From the NCBI GenBank assembly GCA_002494895.1, contig DADA01000059.1, positions 1 through 19,039 on the forward strand: 19,039 nucleotides of DNA, given 5' to 3'. The stretch's first letter is position 1; each line of letters starts with the position of its first letter. The position numbers were made by a program, and so were the translations under genes. Source of the stretch: Nitrososphaera sp. UBA210. GTDB lineage: Archaea; Thermoproteota; Nitrososphaeria; Nitrososphaerales; Nitrososphaeraceae. Shown piece after piece: positions 6,769 to 13,145 of the stretch. The notes under the pieces were generated by a model, which was given only the letters and a program-made list of their open reading frames with translations, ran no database searches and had not been told where the DNA came from.

Positions 6769-7339
6769 CTCCGACATTTTCTCCGAGATGAATTGATTTT
6801 ATTAGCCGCCTGACGTCAAGTGCAATCCGGTCCAGCACTTTGAATGCAGGGGCCAGTCCTGCAGCGTCCCAAGTCCTAGTCTCAATGACGCAACAGTAAT
6901 TCGAAGCCTTGAGCGTTATTTTTTTCACTTCTTCTTTCATTATGCTTTTTGAAAATTCTTCCGAGAGTGCCGAGTCCTTTGCCAGAATGTTTGCAATGAT
7001 TCCGCCGCTCCAGCCCATGCTAGTCACCCTGCCTTCAAACAGTTCATAGTAAGGCCCGGCGTCCAGGAGCTTGTGGGAATTGTCGTCCGCCTCAATGATA
7101 GAGTCGTTCTCTACCAGACAGTAGACATTGTAAAAGGGACCCATCCGTACCACGTCCTCTATTCCGACATAATCCAGGTTGCCGCTGAGCATCCTCACAA
7201 AACCTTCCCTGTTTGAAAGCCAGCGCTCAAAGTACGGCCTTTTTACCGGATGAATGTCAAGTTCCATGCTTCCAATCCGGCAGCTAAAGCCCTGATCCTG
7301 GAGTGCGTCAACAAGTGCGCTCAGCTGGAAGCCAGACAT
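6764..7339 (-). CDS. Conserved protein of unknown function, co-transcribed with pepA
   Basis: A 191-residue soluble protein with no signal or membrane segment. Visible features are a possible N-terminal fold (FQLSALVDALQDQGFSC), a Gly-rich turn MGWSGGIIANILAK near the middle, a Lys-rich helix, and a C-terminal helix VLDRIALDVRRLIKSIHLG. I recognise no catalytic motif or family. The ATG lies 4 bases after the stop of the leucyl aminopeptidase gene, so both are probably translated from one mRNA; a link to peptide turnover is only inferred from that. The 3' end stops 4 bases short of the 5S rRNA gene on the opposite strand. Confidence 0.75.
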   Translation of the reverse strand: MSGFQLSALVDALQDQGFSCRIGSMELDIHPVKRPYFERWLSNREGFVRMLSGNLDYVGIEDVVRMGPFYNVYCLVENDSIIEADDNSHKLLDAGPYYELFEGRVTSMGWSGGIIANILAKDSALSEEFSKSIMKEEVKKITLKASNYCCVIETRTWDAAGLAPAFKVLDRIALDVRRLIKSIHLGENVGG

Positions 7340-7343
7340 TCTA

Positions 7344-8864
7344 TCACGGCTGCGGGGGCTTCTCGTCTTCCATTAGCAGCTTGACAAGAGTTCGGACACC
7401 AAAACCGGTCGCGCCCTTTGGATTGTAGCTTCGCTCAAACGTCCCTTCCTGTGTCCATGCAGTGCCGGCAATGTCAATGTGAACCCATGGTACCCCATCG
7501 ACAAAATTGGAAAGAAATGCAGCCGCAGTAATGGCGCCGCCAGGCCTGCCTCCTATGTTGCGTATGTCGGCAAAAGTGCTCTTGATCTGCTCGTGAAATT
7601 CATCGAATAGTGGAAGCTCCCACATCTTTTCGCCTGTCTTGTCAGCAAGCTTGCGCAGCCTGTCCGTCAGCTGCTTGTTGCTTCCGACTATTGCAGCCAC
7701 GTTTGAGCCAAGGGCGATTATCGCTGCTCCTGTAAGCGTGGCAAGATCGACTACGGCCCTGGGAGAATAGGTGGCGATCCCGTACGCAAGAGCGTCGGCC
7801 AGTATCATGCGCCCTTCCGCGTCGGTGTTGAGGATCTCGACGGTCTTGCCGTTGTACATCTTTATGATGTCCCCTGGGCGGTACGAAGTGGCCGAAGGCA
7901 TGTTCTCTACCGACGGCACGATAGCAACAATATTTACTGCAAGCTTCATCGAAGCGGCAGCTCGCATGACAGCAAGCACCGTGCATCCTCCGCACTTGTC
8001 AAACTTCATTTCATCCATCTTTTCGCCGGGCTTTATGGAAATCCCACCGGTGTCAAAGGTGACTGCCTTGCCCACTAGCAGGTACGGCTTTTGCTGCTGA
8101 TCGCTAGCTGAAGCGCCGGTGTATTCAAGGATTATCAGCTTGGGAGGGTTGTTGCTCCCCTTGCCCACGGCAACGATCCCGGCCATGCCCATGTTCTCGA
8201 GCTCGTACCGATCTATCACTCTGGACTTCATCCCGTATTCCTGTGCAAGCGAAGTGGCGATGCTCGCCAGCTGAGCCGGTGCGCAGTCGTTTGGAGGGAG
8301 GTTGCCGATGTCCCGCGCAAAATTAACGGCGTCAACTATTAGTCCCGCCCTCTCGGCTACCGTCTGGAATTTTGGTGAATCGGAGTTTATCAGGATGGAG
8401 ACTTCTTCCACCTTTGCCGGCGGATCCTTGGCGGCGTCCTTGGCCTTGTATTTGTCAAAGGAATAGAGTGCAAGAGCAACTCCCTCTGTCATCGCCTCGA
8501 TGAGTCCTTCGTCAAGGTTGGAAAATTGCAGGATGGCAAATTCCTTTACCCCGAGCTCTTTGGCCTTTAGCGCGGCCTTTCCAGCGGAAATTCTCGCGCC
8601 TTCGTCTGAGAATTTTTCACGCTTGCCCAGCCCCAGCAGCATGACCTTTTTCATTGGGCCCTTGCCCAGCGTGTAGACCATCATGCTCGACCCAGAGGTT
8701 CCGCGGAACTCTTTGCTGTCCAGGGATTCCTTGATGGATGCAAAGACAACAGGGTCGAGCTCCTTTGACTGTGAAAAGTCCTGCTCGCCTTCAAAGACTC
8801 CGATGACCAGAAGCGAGGTTTGCTTCTGGTCGATTCTGGTCTTTTCGACCTTTACCTGCACCAT
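7344..8864 (-). CDS. pepA: Leucyl aminopeptidase (M17 family, PepA)
   Basis: A 506-residue cytosolic two-metal aminopeptidase that removes N-terminal residues from peptides. All metal ligands of the M17 family are present: Lys266, Asp271, Asp289, Asp348 and Glu350. The catalytic Lys278 and Arg352 are also present, lying exactly four residues before their E. coli PepA counterparts. The signature NTDAEGRMILADAL is at 346-359, and GKAVTFDTGGISIKP at 265-279. The N-terminal regulatory domain (about 1-165) is present and the length is normal for the hexameric enzymes. The start is ATG 8864, with a TATA box (AGTTAAAATAAAG) centred 29 bases upstream, so a leaderless transcript is likely. It heads a two-gene unit with the unknown 191-residue protein. 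Confidence 0.96.
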   Translation of the reverse strand: MVQVKVEKTRIDQKQTSLLVIGVFEGEQDFSQSKELDPVVFASIKESLDSKEFRGTSGSSMMVYTLGKGPMKKVMLLGLGKREKFSDEGARISAGKAALKAKELGVKEFAILQFSNLDEGLIEAMTEGVALALYSFDKYKAKDAAKDPPAKVEEVSILINSDSPKFQTVAERAGLIVDAVNFARDIGNLPPNDCAPAQLASIATSLAQEYGMKSRVIDRYELENMGMAGIVAVGKGSNNPPKLIILEYTGASASDQQQKPYLLVGKAVTFDTGGISIKPGEKMDEMKFDKCGGCTVLAVMRAAASMKLAVNIVAIVPSVENMPSATSYRPGDIIKMYNGKTVEILNTDAEGRMILADALAYGIATYSPRAVVDLATLTGAAIIALGSNVAAIVGSNKQLTDRLRKLADKTGEKMWELPLFDEFHEQIKSTFADIRNIGGRPGGAITAAAFLSNFVDGVPWVHIDIAGTAWTQEGTFERSYNPKGATGFGVRTLVKLLMEDEKPPQP

Positions 8865-8886
8865 GACGTAAAGGGAAGGCAGGCAA

Positions 8887-8899
8887 CTTTATTTTAACT
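8887..8899 (-). promoter_or_regulatory. TATA box of the pepA operon
   Basis: AGTTAAAATAAAG on the minus strand, centred about 29 bases before ATG 8864. Confidence 0.55.
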
Positions 8900-9033
8900 T
8901 TCGAACGCTAGACTGATAGGTTGGTCGCTGTCGTCGAGCCGAGCCCGTCGGAATTCTTCAATTCGAAGGTTCTAATACTTAAAAGTCAACACCCTGTGTT
9001 CGTAAGGGCATTTTTGCATAAAATAATTCGTTC

Positions 9034-9435
9034 ATGGGACCTATAGTTGCTAGTTTATTAAATAGCGTTCCACGAAATGTGTCGTTGAGGATATTAGTTC
9101 ATCCTGAGGACTTCTTGCCTCGCTATAACTTCTTGAAAGGTAATCCGAACAAAAACAAGGCCATGTTGGAGGCGATAGAAAATGTGAAGCATCGACTAGA
9201 AGGCTCTCCACGCCCTCTAGGAATACACCACAAGTATACCAATATTCCAAAAGAATACAGGAAAAGGTATGGAATCCAGATTCTGTATCATTTTGAGATG
9301 CCACAAGATTATCGATTAATGTATACGGTCAGGAGATCCCTCACGGAAGGGGATCTGGAGGCGTTGTTTTTAGAGCTACTAACTCACGATGAGTACAATA
9401 AGCTGTTTGGTTATTTTAGAAAGAGGCCGCACTAA
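9034..9435 (+). CDS. RelE/ParE-superfamily toxin-like protein
   Basis: A 133-residue protein whose last 115 residues follow the RelE/HigB-like pattern. An N-terminal helical stretch (KNKAMLEAIENVKHRL) is followed by a short strand-rich core: IPKEYRKRYGIQILYHF, then the strand DYRLMYTVRR, and a terminal LELLTHDEYNKLFGYF, matching the 'H.EY.K.FGY' ending common in archaeal RelE-like proteins. Members of this superfamily cut mRNA on or off the ribosome, or poison gyrase; which applies is not visible. The ATG at 9034 lies only 12 bases from a TATA-like run (9018-9027), so either the start is GTG 9079 or the promoter is the more distant TACTTAAAAG (8976-8985). No typical small antitoxin gene sits before it; the next gene, 50 bases downstream with its own promoter, is the only candidate partner. 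The gene is clearly more AT-rich than pepA. Confidence 0.6.
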   Translation: MGPIVASLLNSVPRNVSLRILVHPEDFLPRYNFLKGNPNKNKAMLEAIENVKHRLEGSPRPLGIHHKYTNIPKEYRKRYGIQILYHFEMPQDYRLMYTVRRSLTEGDLEALFLELLTHDEYNKLFGYFRKRPH

Positions 9436-9453
9436 CTAGTATAATACGTAACC

Positions 9454-9462
9454 GTTATATAC
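9454..9462 (+). promoter_or_regulatory. TATA box of the 138-residue protein gene
   Basis: GTTATATAC centred about 27 bases before the TTG at 9485, supporting TTG as the start of a leaderless message. AGTATAA recurs on either side (9438-9444 and 9468-9474). Confidence 0.5.
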
Positions 9463-9484
9463 TTATGAGTATAACGAAGATACG

Positions 9485-9901
9485 TTGACCAAGGCTGTCG
9501 GAAGGAAAGGGAAATCAAGTTATTATGACGCCGCATCCAGTAGCCATGATGCTGATCGCAATACGTTTCTAAGCATCTTGATTAGAAAGCAGAAGAAGGA
9601 GCTTGACAAGATCGTGGCAGAACTTGCACAAAAGAATAATCCAACACTGCTCAGCATAAAGAAGGTCGAAAATCTGTTCAGGGAACACATAGAATTCGAT
9701 TCCAGAACTCACCTATTGCGTCAATTGAACGGAAGTATGAAAGCAACAGTACTCAATACTATAATTGCTCATTTAGTGTCTGAAAACAAGATTGTAGTTA
9801 ATGACAATCACTCTTTAACTTGGGTTGATTCTCAAGGAAATAGCAGACTAAACAAAGAATTTGGAAAAGCTGTATCCCTATCGACGAACCCTCAATTTTA
9901 G
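9485..9901 (+). CDS. Small helical, possibly winged-helix protein, unknown function
   Basis: A 138-residue soluble protein starting with TTG. The N-terminal 30 residues are basic and Ser-rich, probably disordered. Residues about 27-50 form a charged helix (LIRKQKKELDKIVAELAQK), and the segment that follows (SIKKVENLFREHIEF, then STMK-like helix and IIAHLVSENKIVVNDNHSLTWV) has the helix-helix-wing rhythm of a winged-helix DNA-binding domain, ending in a beta-hairpin. That is a fold impression, not a recognised family. It follows the RelE-like gene by 50 bases but has its own TATA box. A role as regulator or antitoxin of that protein is only a positional inference. AT-rich composition matches the rest of the 8.9-11.9 kb stretch. 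Confidence 0.5.
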   Translation: MTKAVGRKGKSSYYDAASSSHDADRNTFLSILIRKQKKELDKIVAELAQKNNPTLLSIKKVENLFREHIEFDSRTHLLRQLNGSMKATVLNTIIAHLVSENKIVVNDNHSLTWVDSQGNSRLNKEFGKAVSLSTNPQF

Positions 9902-9994
9902 AGTGACCAGCGGTTTTCATGCCGATAAAGGATTTTGCTAAATTTGGGCTTGATGTGAAGACGATATCTTTTGAACACTATTCAAGAACAAAGT

Positions 9995-10012
9995 GCGGAC
10001 CCGTCGGTCTGC
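9995..10012 (+). repeat. Inverted repeat (hairpin)
   Basis: GCGGACC (9995-10001) pairs with GGTCTGC (10006-10012), with one G-U pair and a four-base CGTC loop. It lies 94 bases after the stop of the upstream gene, too far for a simple terminator, and no T-run follows. Confidence 0.5.
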
Positions 10013-10031
10013 GTGCCTCCAGCGGTTCCGA

Positions 10032-10046
10032 AATCAGATTCTGATT
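10032..10046. repeat. Perfect 15-base palindrome
   Basis: AATCAGA, one central T, TCTGATT. The perfect dyad is the kind of site bound by a dimeric DNA-binding protein. It lies about 200 bases before the winged-helix gene, which makes autoregulation conceivable but unproven. Confidence 0.45.
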
Positions 10047-10221
10047 AAATACTAATCCGGAAGGTACGTCTTACTTTCTAAGGCTATGCATAGGGATTCT
10101 TTTTCAGTCTTCATGATGATATGGCGTAGAGAATGAGCCTCCTAAACTTAGAAGGGGCTATTGGTGGGGTAGAAATAATAATTGACGCAGGAATTTAATT
10201 TCGGAACAACCTGAGCGGGTA

Positions 10222-10231
10222 AACATATTAA
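10222..10231 (+). promoter_or_regulatory. TATA box of the winged-helix membrane protein gene
   Basis: AACATATTAA centred about 21 bases before ATG 10247, and 26-29 bases before the in-frame TTG codons at 10253 and 10256, which therefore fit the leaderless spacing better. Confidence 0.4.
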
Positions 10232-10246
10232 TGAATAGCGATTGGG

Positions 10247-11062
10247 ATGACCTTGTTGCCAGTCGCTTCAAAATTCAACCGCAATGAGAATCATTTGATG
10301 TTGCTTACGGTTATATCAAAGATGGACGAAGAGGACATAGCCACAGATGTCGAGAAGCTATCGGAATTAGGTAAATTTTTCAAGACACATGTAGAGTACA
10401 TGCTGGAAAATCTGCTTGAAGAAGGTTTGATTCTTGTTGACGAAGAGAAAAAGATGAAAAGTAAAAAAGGTGAGGAGAGAGGTGCTACAGGCCGCGGGTC
10501 TGCTGCCGATGATCGGGATTCATCCGGCGAATCCTCAGTTCCACTGTCGCAGACAAGTATTACGTTGACCATCAAACTTCCTCGCAACAAAAGGCTAGTC
10601 GAGATTCATGATTTCTCCCTTACTCGCAAGGGTCAGGTACTTCTTGAAGAAAAGAAGAAAGAGTTAGCAAAATTGTCGGTAGCAATGCAGAGGTTATACA
10701 ACAAAAAGGATATCGATGAGCTCTATAGGGCGATATTCTGGAATCGGGAGTGGATGCCATTGATGCTCTATACTGGAGTGTTAACCACGGAATATCTTAA
10801 GGCGATGATGAAATTATTAGGTCTTGATGTGAATAGGCTTTCAATGACCGAAACCCAAGAGACACTTGATGGATTGGGAATAGACCCCGGATTGTTAACT
10901 ATGGGACTCTTCCTAGCCCATCCACTATTGGCTTTTGTGTCATATGTTATTTGTCTGGTGACCGTAGGCAAGTTAGAGCAAAGAAAACCTGAAAAGGTTA
11001 GGAAAATTAATGAAGCAAAGGGTAAATTGGAAGGAGACCTCTATATTCCGCGAACTGACTGA
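10247..11062 (+). CDS. Winged-helix protein with a C-terminal membrane segment
   Basis: A 271-residue protein. Residues about 15-135 look like a winged-helix unit: helices in LMLLTVISKM and VEKLSELGKFF, a recognition-like helix HVEYMLENLLEEGLILV, and after an interruption the wing/strand DFSLTRKGQVLLEE typical of archaeal 'LTRKG' winged helices. The interruption (about 66-105) is a low-complexity Lys/Glu then Gly/Ser/Asp linker. One hydrophobic segment lies at about 216-240, followed by a basic tail. It could be a membrane-tethered transcription regulator, or a soluble protein with a hydrophobic oligomerisation helix. It converges with the multi-pass membrane protein 17 bases downstream. By promoter spacing, translation may start at TTG 10253 or 10256 rather than ATG 10247. 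Family not recognised. Confidence 0.6.
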   Translation: MTLLPVASKFNRNENHLMLLTVISKMDEEDIATDVEKLSELGKFFKTHVEYMLENLLEEGLILVDEEKKMKSKKGEERGATGRGSAADDRDSSGESSVPLSQTSITLTIKLPRNKRLVEIHDFSLTRKGQVLLEEKKKELAKLSVAMQRLYNKKDIDELYRAIFWNREWMPLMLYTGVLTTEYLKAMMKLLGLDVNRLSMTETQETLDGLGIDPGLLTMGLFLAHPLLAFVSYVICLVTVGKLEQRKPEKVRKINEAKGKLEGDLYIPRTD

Positions 11063-11079
11063 AGACCCGAGTTCAATCT

Positions 11080-11748
11080 TTATTGCTGAGGGTTTAACGC
11101 CTCTTGCGATGAGGAACTTTTTAAGGAGTGTCGGCGGATCAGCCATGCTACAATGATCATTGCTCCTACTTCGATCGGAATTGAATATGGATAAACTATT
11201 AGGTCTCGCAGAATAAGGTAAACGACTCCTGGCGATAATAGAACGATAAACAATTCCGATGCTAAACTGTTGCGTCGGGAAGCACTTGTTCTTCTATAGA
11301 GAAAAAGTATCATTACCAGCACAGCACCAACTGTCAACGTGAACGAAAGATAAAAGGGCAGGATTCTAGTCATCAAGCTGTAGCCCAAATGCAAAACAAA
11401 TCCAACGAGAACTAAGTGCCACCAATTGGGAGCAATGAATAGCCTCTTGGGAAAAAGCTTTGGTTTATCAATTGGTTGTTCCACGATGCCGGTTTCATGC
11501 TCTTTCTTCTTTTTCATACCTTTTCTAATGAGATAATGCAACAGCCAACCAAAGGGCAACGCAAAAATCAGTATGGCCAGAGATCCGCCCACTAATCTGG
11601 TGAGAATAACATCTGCGTCACAATCGGGCTGATCGGTTGGACAGAGAGGCGATTGTAAAACTCCGTAAGTTGTACCTCCAACGAGAGCTGCGCCTACGAG
11701 TGCCACGAGAACTATTGCGATAAGATATTCAATAGGTACAGAAAGCAT
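11080..11748 (-). CDS. Multi-pass membrane protein, unknown function
   Basis: A 222-residue integral membrane protein with about six hydrophobic helices (approximately 7-31, 49-73, 107-125, 129-149, 164-183 and 189-207). A short extracytoplasmic loop after the first helix holds two Cys (SPLCPTDQPDC) that could form a disulfide. A Lys-rich cytoplasmic loop (RKGMKKKKEHE) follows helix 2, and the C-terminal tail is Ser/Gln-rich. No transporter or enzyme motif is visible. A TATA-like CTTATGAAAT (11771-11780) is centred 28 bases before the ATG, so it is leaderless and monocistronic. It converges on the winged-helix protein gene. Confidence 0.6.
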   Translation of the reverse strand: MLSVPIEYLIAIVLVALVGAALVGGTTYGVLQSPLCPTDQPDCDADVILTRLVGGSLAILIFALPFGWLLHYLIRKGMKKKKEHETGIVEQPIDKPKLFPKRLFIAPNWWHLVLVGFVLHLGYSLMTRILPFYLSFTLTVGAVLVMILFLYRRTSASRRNSLASELFIVLLSPGVVYLILRDLIVYPYSIPIEVGAMIIVAWLIRRHSLKSSSSQEALNPQQ

Positions 11749-11770
11749 GTTCTAGATTCTCTATCCAATG

Positions 11771-11780
11771 ATTTCATAAG
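11771..11780 (-). promoter_or_regulatory. TATA box of the multi-pass membrane protein gene
   Basis: CTTATGAAAT on the minus strand, centred about 28 bases before ATG 11748. Confidence 0.4.
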
Positions 11781-11892
11781 AGCCGTTATTCAACCTTGGT
11801 CTGTAGTAGACAACTCCCACAAGTTCTTGGCAGGGTATTGTGGGGTGGCATGAAACAGTTCCGCAGCGACGACGTACGCCAGCGAAGAGCAG

Positions 11893-11902
11893 CTATAAAT
11901 AG
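11893..11902 (+). promoter_or_regulatory. TATA box of the duplicated-domain protein gene
   Basis: CTATAAATAG centred about 31 bases before ATG 11928, a strong match giving a leader of only a few bases. Confidence 0.55.
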
Positions 11903-11927
11903 TCTGAAAATGAAGTGATTATTCGGA

Positions 11928-12482
11928 ATGGCATCTGGCAAATACTTTAACAAAGGCGTAAAGGCTCTGGACGCTCCCCATGTCGGTCATGTGGTCAGAG
12001 AGACCAACGACACCATTGTCGTGTTTGGTCACGGCGACGACAGGTACGACGTACCGAGGTCAAAGATCAGGTTTGCAGCTGCCAACGTATTGATCGATCT
12101 TCCTTTCCACGAGATCGTAAGAAAATATAAAGTCAGTAGGGACGAGCCGCTTCCAACCGACACAAAGCCCAAGAGATCCGAGATGCCGGAAACAGTAGAC
12201 CTTGCCACATACGAGGGCAGGTATCCGAATGCGTTGTTCAACAAGGGTGTCAGGACCCAGGACGAAGAACATGTGGGCCACGTGATGAAGGAGGTAAAGA
12301 ACAAGATCGTAATTTATGGACACTACGACTGGAGGTTCGATGTTCCGAAATCAAAGATTATAGCTGTTGGCAGGAATGTTATCCTGGGAATGGACTATCA
12401 GGATATTTTCAAGTTCAAGGTCGACAGAGACGCAAAGCTGCCTTCCGGAGAGCCAGTGAAAAAGCTGGCAGAAGAAGGATAG
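11928..12482 (+). CDS. Tandemly duplicated small beta-domain protein (PRC-barrel-like?)
   Basis: A 184-residue soluble protein made of two copies of one domain of about 75 residues (about 5-77 and 101-174) joined by a Pro/Lys-rich linker. Matching pieces: FNKGVKALDAPHVGHV with FNKGVRTQDEEHVGHV, then TIVVFGHGDDRYDVPRSKI with KIVIYGHYDWRFDVPKSKI, then VSRDEPLP with VDRDAKLP. The pattern 'V..P.VGHV......I.V.G.....FDVP.S.I' resembles PRC-barrel-type beta domains, which mediate protein contacts; that link is my inference. Each copy keeps a GH pair and a D-V-P-[RK]-S-K turn, probably structural. It is expressed from its own strong TATA box. GC content rises again here relative to the 8.9-11.9 kb stretch, so this gene looks like core genome. 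Confidence 0.65.
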   Translation: MASGKYFNKGVKALDAPHVGHVVRETNDTIVVFGHGDDRYDVPRSKIRFAAANVLIDLPFHEIVRKYKVSRDEPLPTDTKPKRSEMPETVDLATYEGRYPNALFNKGVRTQDEEHVGHVMKEVKNKIVIYGHYDWRFDVPKSKIIAVGRNVILGMDYQDIFKFKVDRDAKLPSGEPVKKLAEEG

Positions 12483-12505
12483 GTTCTTCTTTTATTTCAT
12501 ATCTG

Positions 12506-12925
12506 CTAACCGTGAAAGCGAAACGTCGCGCCGTGGCTGAGCAGCCCGATGAATCGTTTCATGGTGTTTGTTGGTACAAAGCATGACATGCCATCACCCG
12601 AATATTCGCATGCGGCTGGATATTGTTGTGAGGTTTGCGCGCCCTTGAACCAGCCCCTGACGATCTCTTTTACTGCCTGCGGCAGGCCGGATCTTGCGCC
12701 AAAGGCACCTGAACTGTTGATAAGCCAGAACATCTTGGTCGGGTCATAACCAGCCGGGAATATCATTTTCTTGGCATCCAATGCCTCCTGCGAATAGTAG
12801 TGGCCGGCTGTCTTTATCCACCCCCGCGAAAGCCAGCTTGCGGCGTGGGCGAACTTTGCGCACGAGTAGCATTTGTCGTCGTATATCATGAGCGGCCTGC
12901 TGAAGAGCGAGGACATGGACGACAC
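12506..12925 (-). CDS. DCC/DUF393-family thiol-disulfide oxidoreductase-like protein
   Basis: A 139-residue protein. The N-terminal motif MIYDDKCYSCAKFA (about 13-26) carries the D-x-x-C-x-x-C signature (Cys19, Cys22) that defines the DCC (DUF393) family, a thioredoxin-fold-like group assumed to handle thiol-disulfide exchange. The middle holds KMFWLINSSGAFGARSGLPQAVKEIV, which resembles the family's conserved second block. Two more Cys (in AACEYSGDGMSCF) lie near the C-terminus. No export signal is seen. The start is GTG 12925, or ATG three codons later, with a TATA box centred 26 bases from the GTG. It converges with the duplicated-domain gene, leaving 23 bases between stops. Confidence 0.65.
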   Translation of the reverse strand: MSSMSSLFSRPLMIYDDKCYSCAKFAHAASWLSRGWIKTAGHYYSQEALDAKKMIFPAGYDPTKMFWLINSSGAFGARSGLPQAVKEIVRGWFKGAQTSQQYPAACEYSGDGMSCFVPTNTMKRFIGLLSHGATFRFHG

Positions 12926-12946
12926 ATGTACAATTGCACTGCCGAT

Positions 12947-12954
12947 CTATTAAG
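12947..12954 (-). promoter_or_regulatory. TATA box of the DCC-family gene
   Basis: CTTAATAG on the minus strand, centred about 26 bases before GTG 12925. Confidence 0.45.
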
Positions 12955-13033
12955 TCTTGATTTAGCCGCATTGACACCATAACGTGGTGACGCAATTCGG
13001 GTACCTCACAGAAAATAGTGGCTATCGATCTCT

Positions 13034-13057
13034 CCTGAGATGTATCAATAACTCAGG
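13034..13057 (+). repeat. Inverted repeat upstream of the transketolase operon
   Basis: CCTGAG (13034-13039) and CTCAGG (13052-13057) with a 12-base spacer, about 90 bases before the first start codon. An operator-like or hairpin role is possible. A second small hairpin (CACCA/TGGTG, 12975-12989) lies further upstream. T-rich TATA candidates sit between this repeat and the gene (13085-13094 and 13107-13118). Confidence 0.25.
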
Positions 13058-13145
13058 CTCTTTGCGGGGCATTACATAGCTATCTTTTTATTTTGCTGAA
13101 AGGAGCTTTTTCATATCCTGCTATTCAGCCGGAGCAAGTGAGATA

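Larger units (their letters stand above)
9902..10246 (+). other. 345-base gene-free stretch with hairpin and palindrome
   Basis: No convincing gene. It contains a 41-codon frame from ATG 9919 to TGA 10044 and a 20-codon frame on the minus strand (10052-10114), neither like a known protein. Two structured elements stand out: a 7-base-pair hairpin with a CGTC loop (9995-10012) and the perfect palindrome AATCAGA-T-TCTGATT (10032-10046). The segment around 9993-10030 is noticeably GC-richer than its surroundings. The end carries TATA-like runs for the next gene. No tRNA T-arm or D-arm could be found. Confidence 0.5.

Noticed and set aside
9985..10060. tRNA gene or tRNA-derived attachment site around the hairpin
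   Set aside because: GGTTCCGAAATC resembles a T-arm, but no acceptor, D-arm or anticodon stem could be paired on either strand.
10052..10114. 20-codon minus-strand frame in the gene-free gap
   Set aside because: Too short, no promoter in place and no recognisable peptide.
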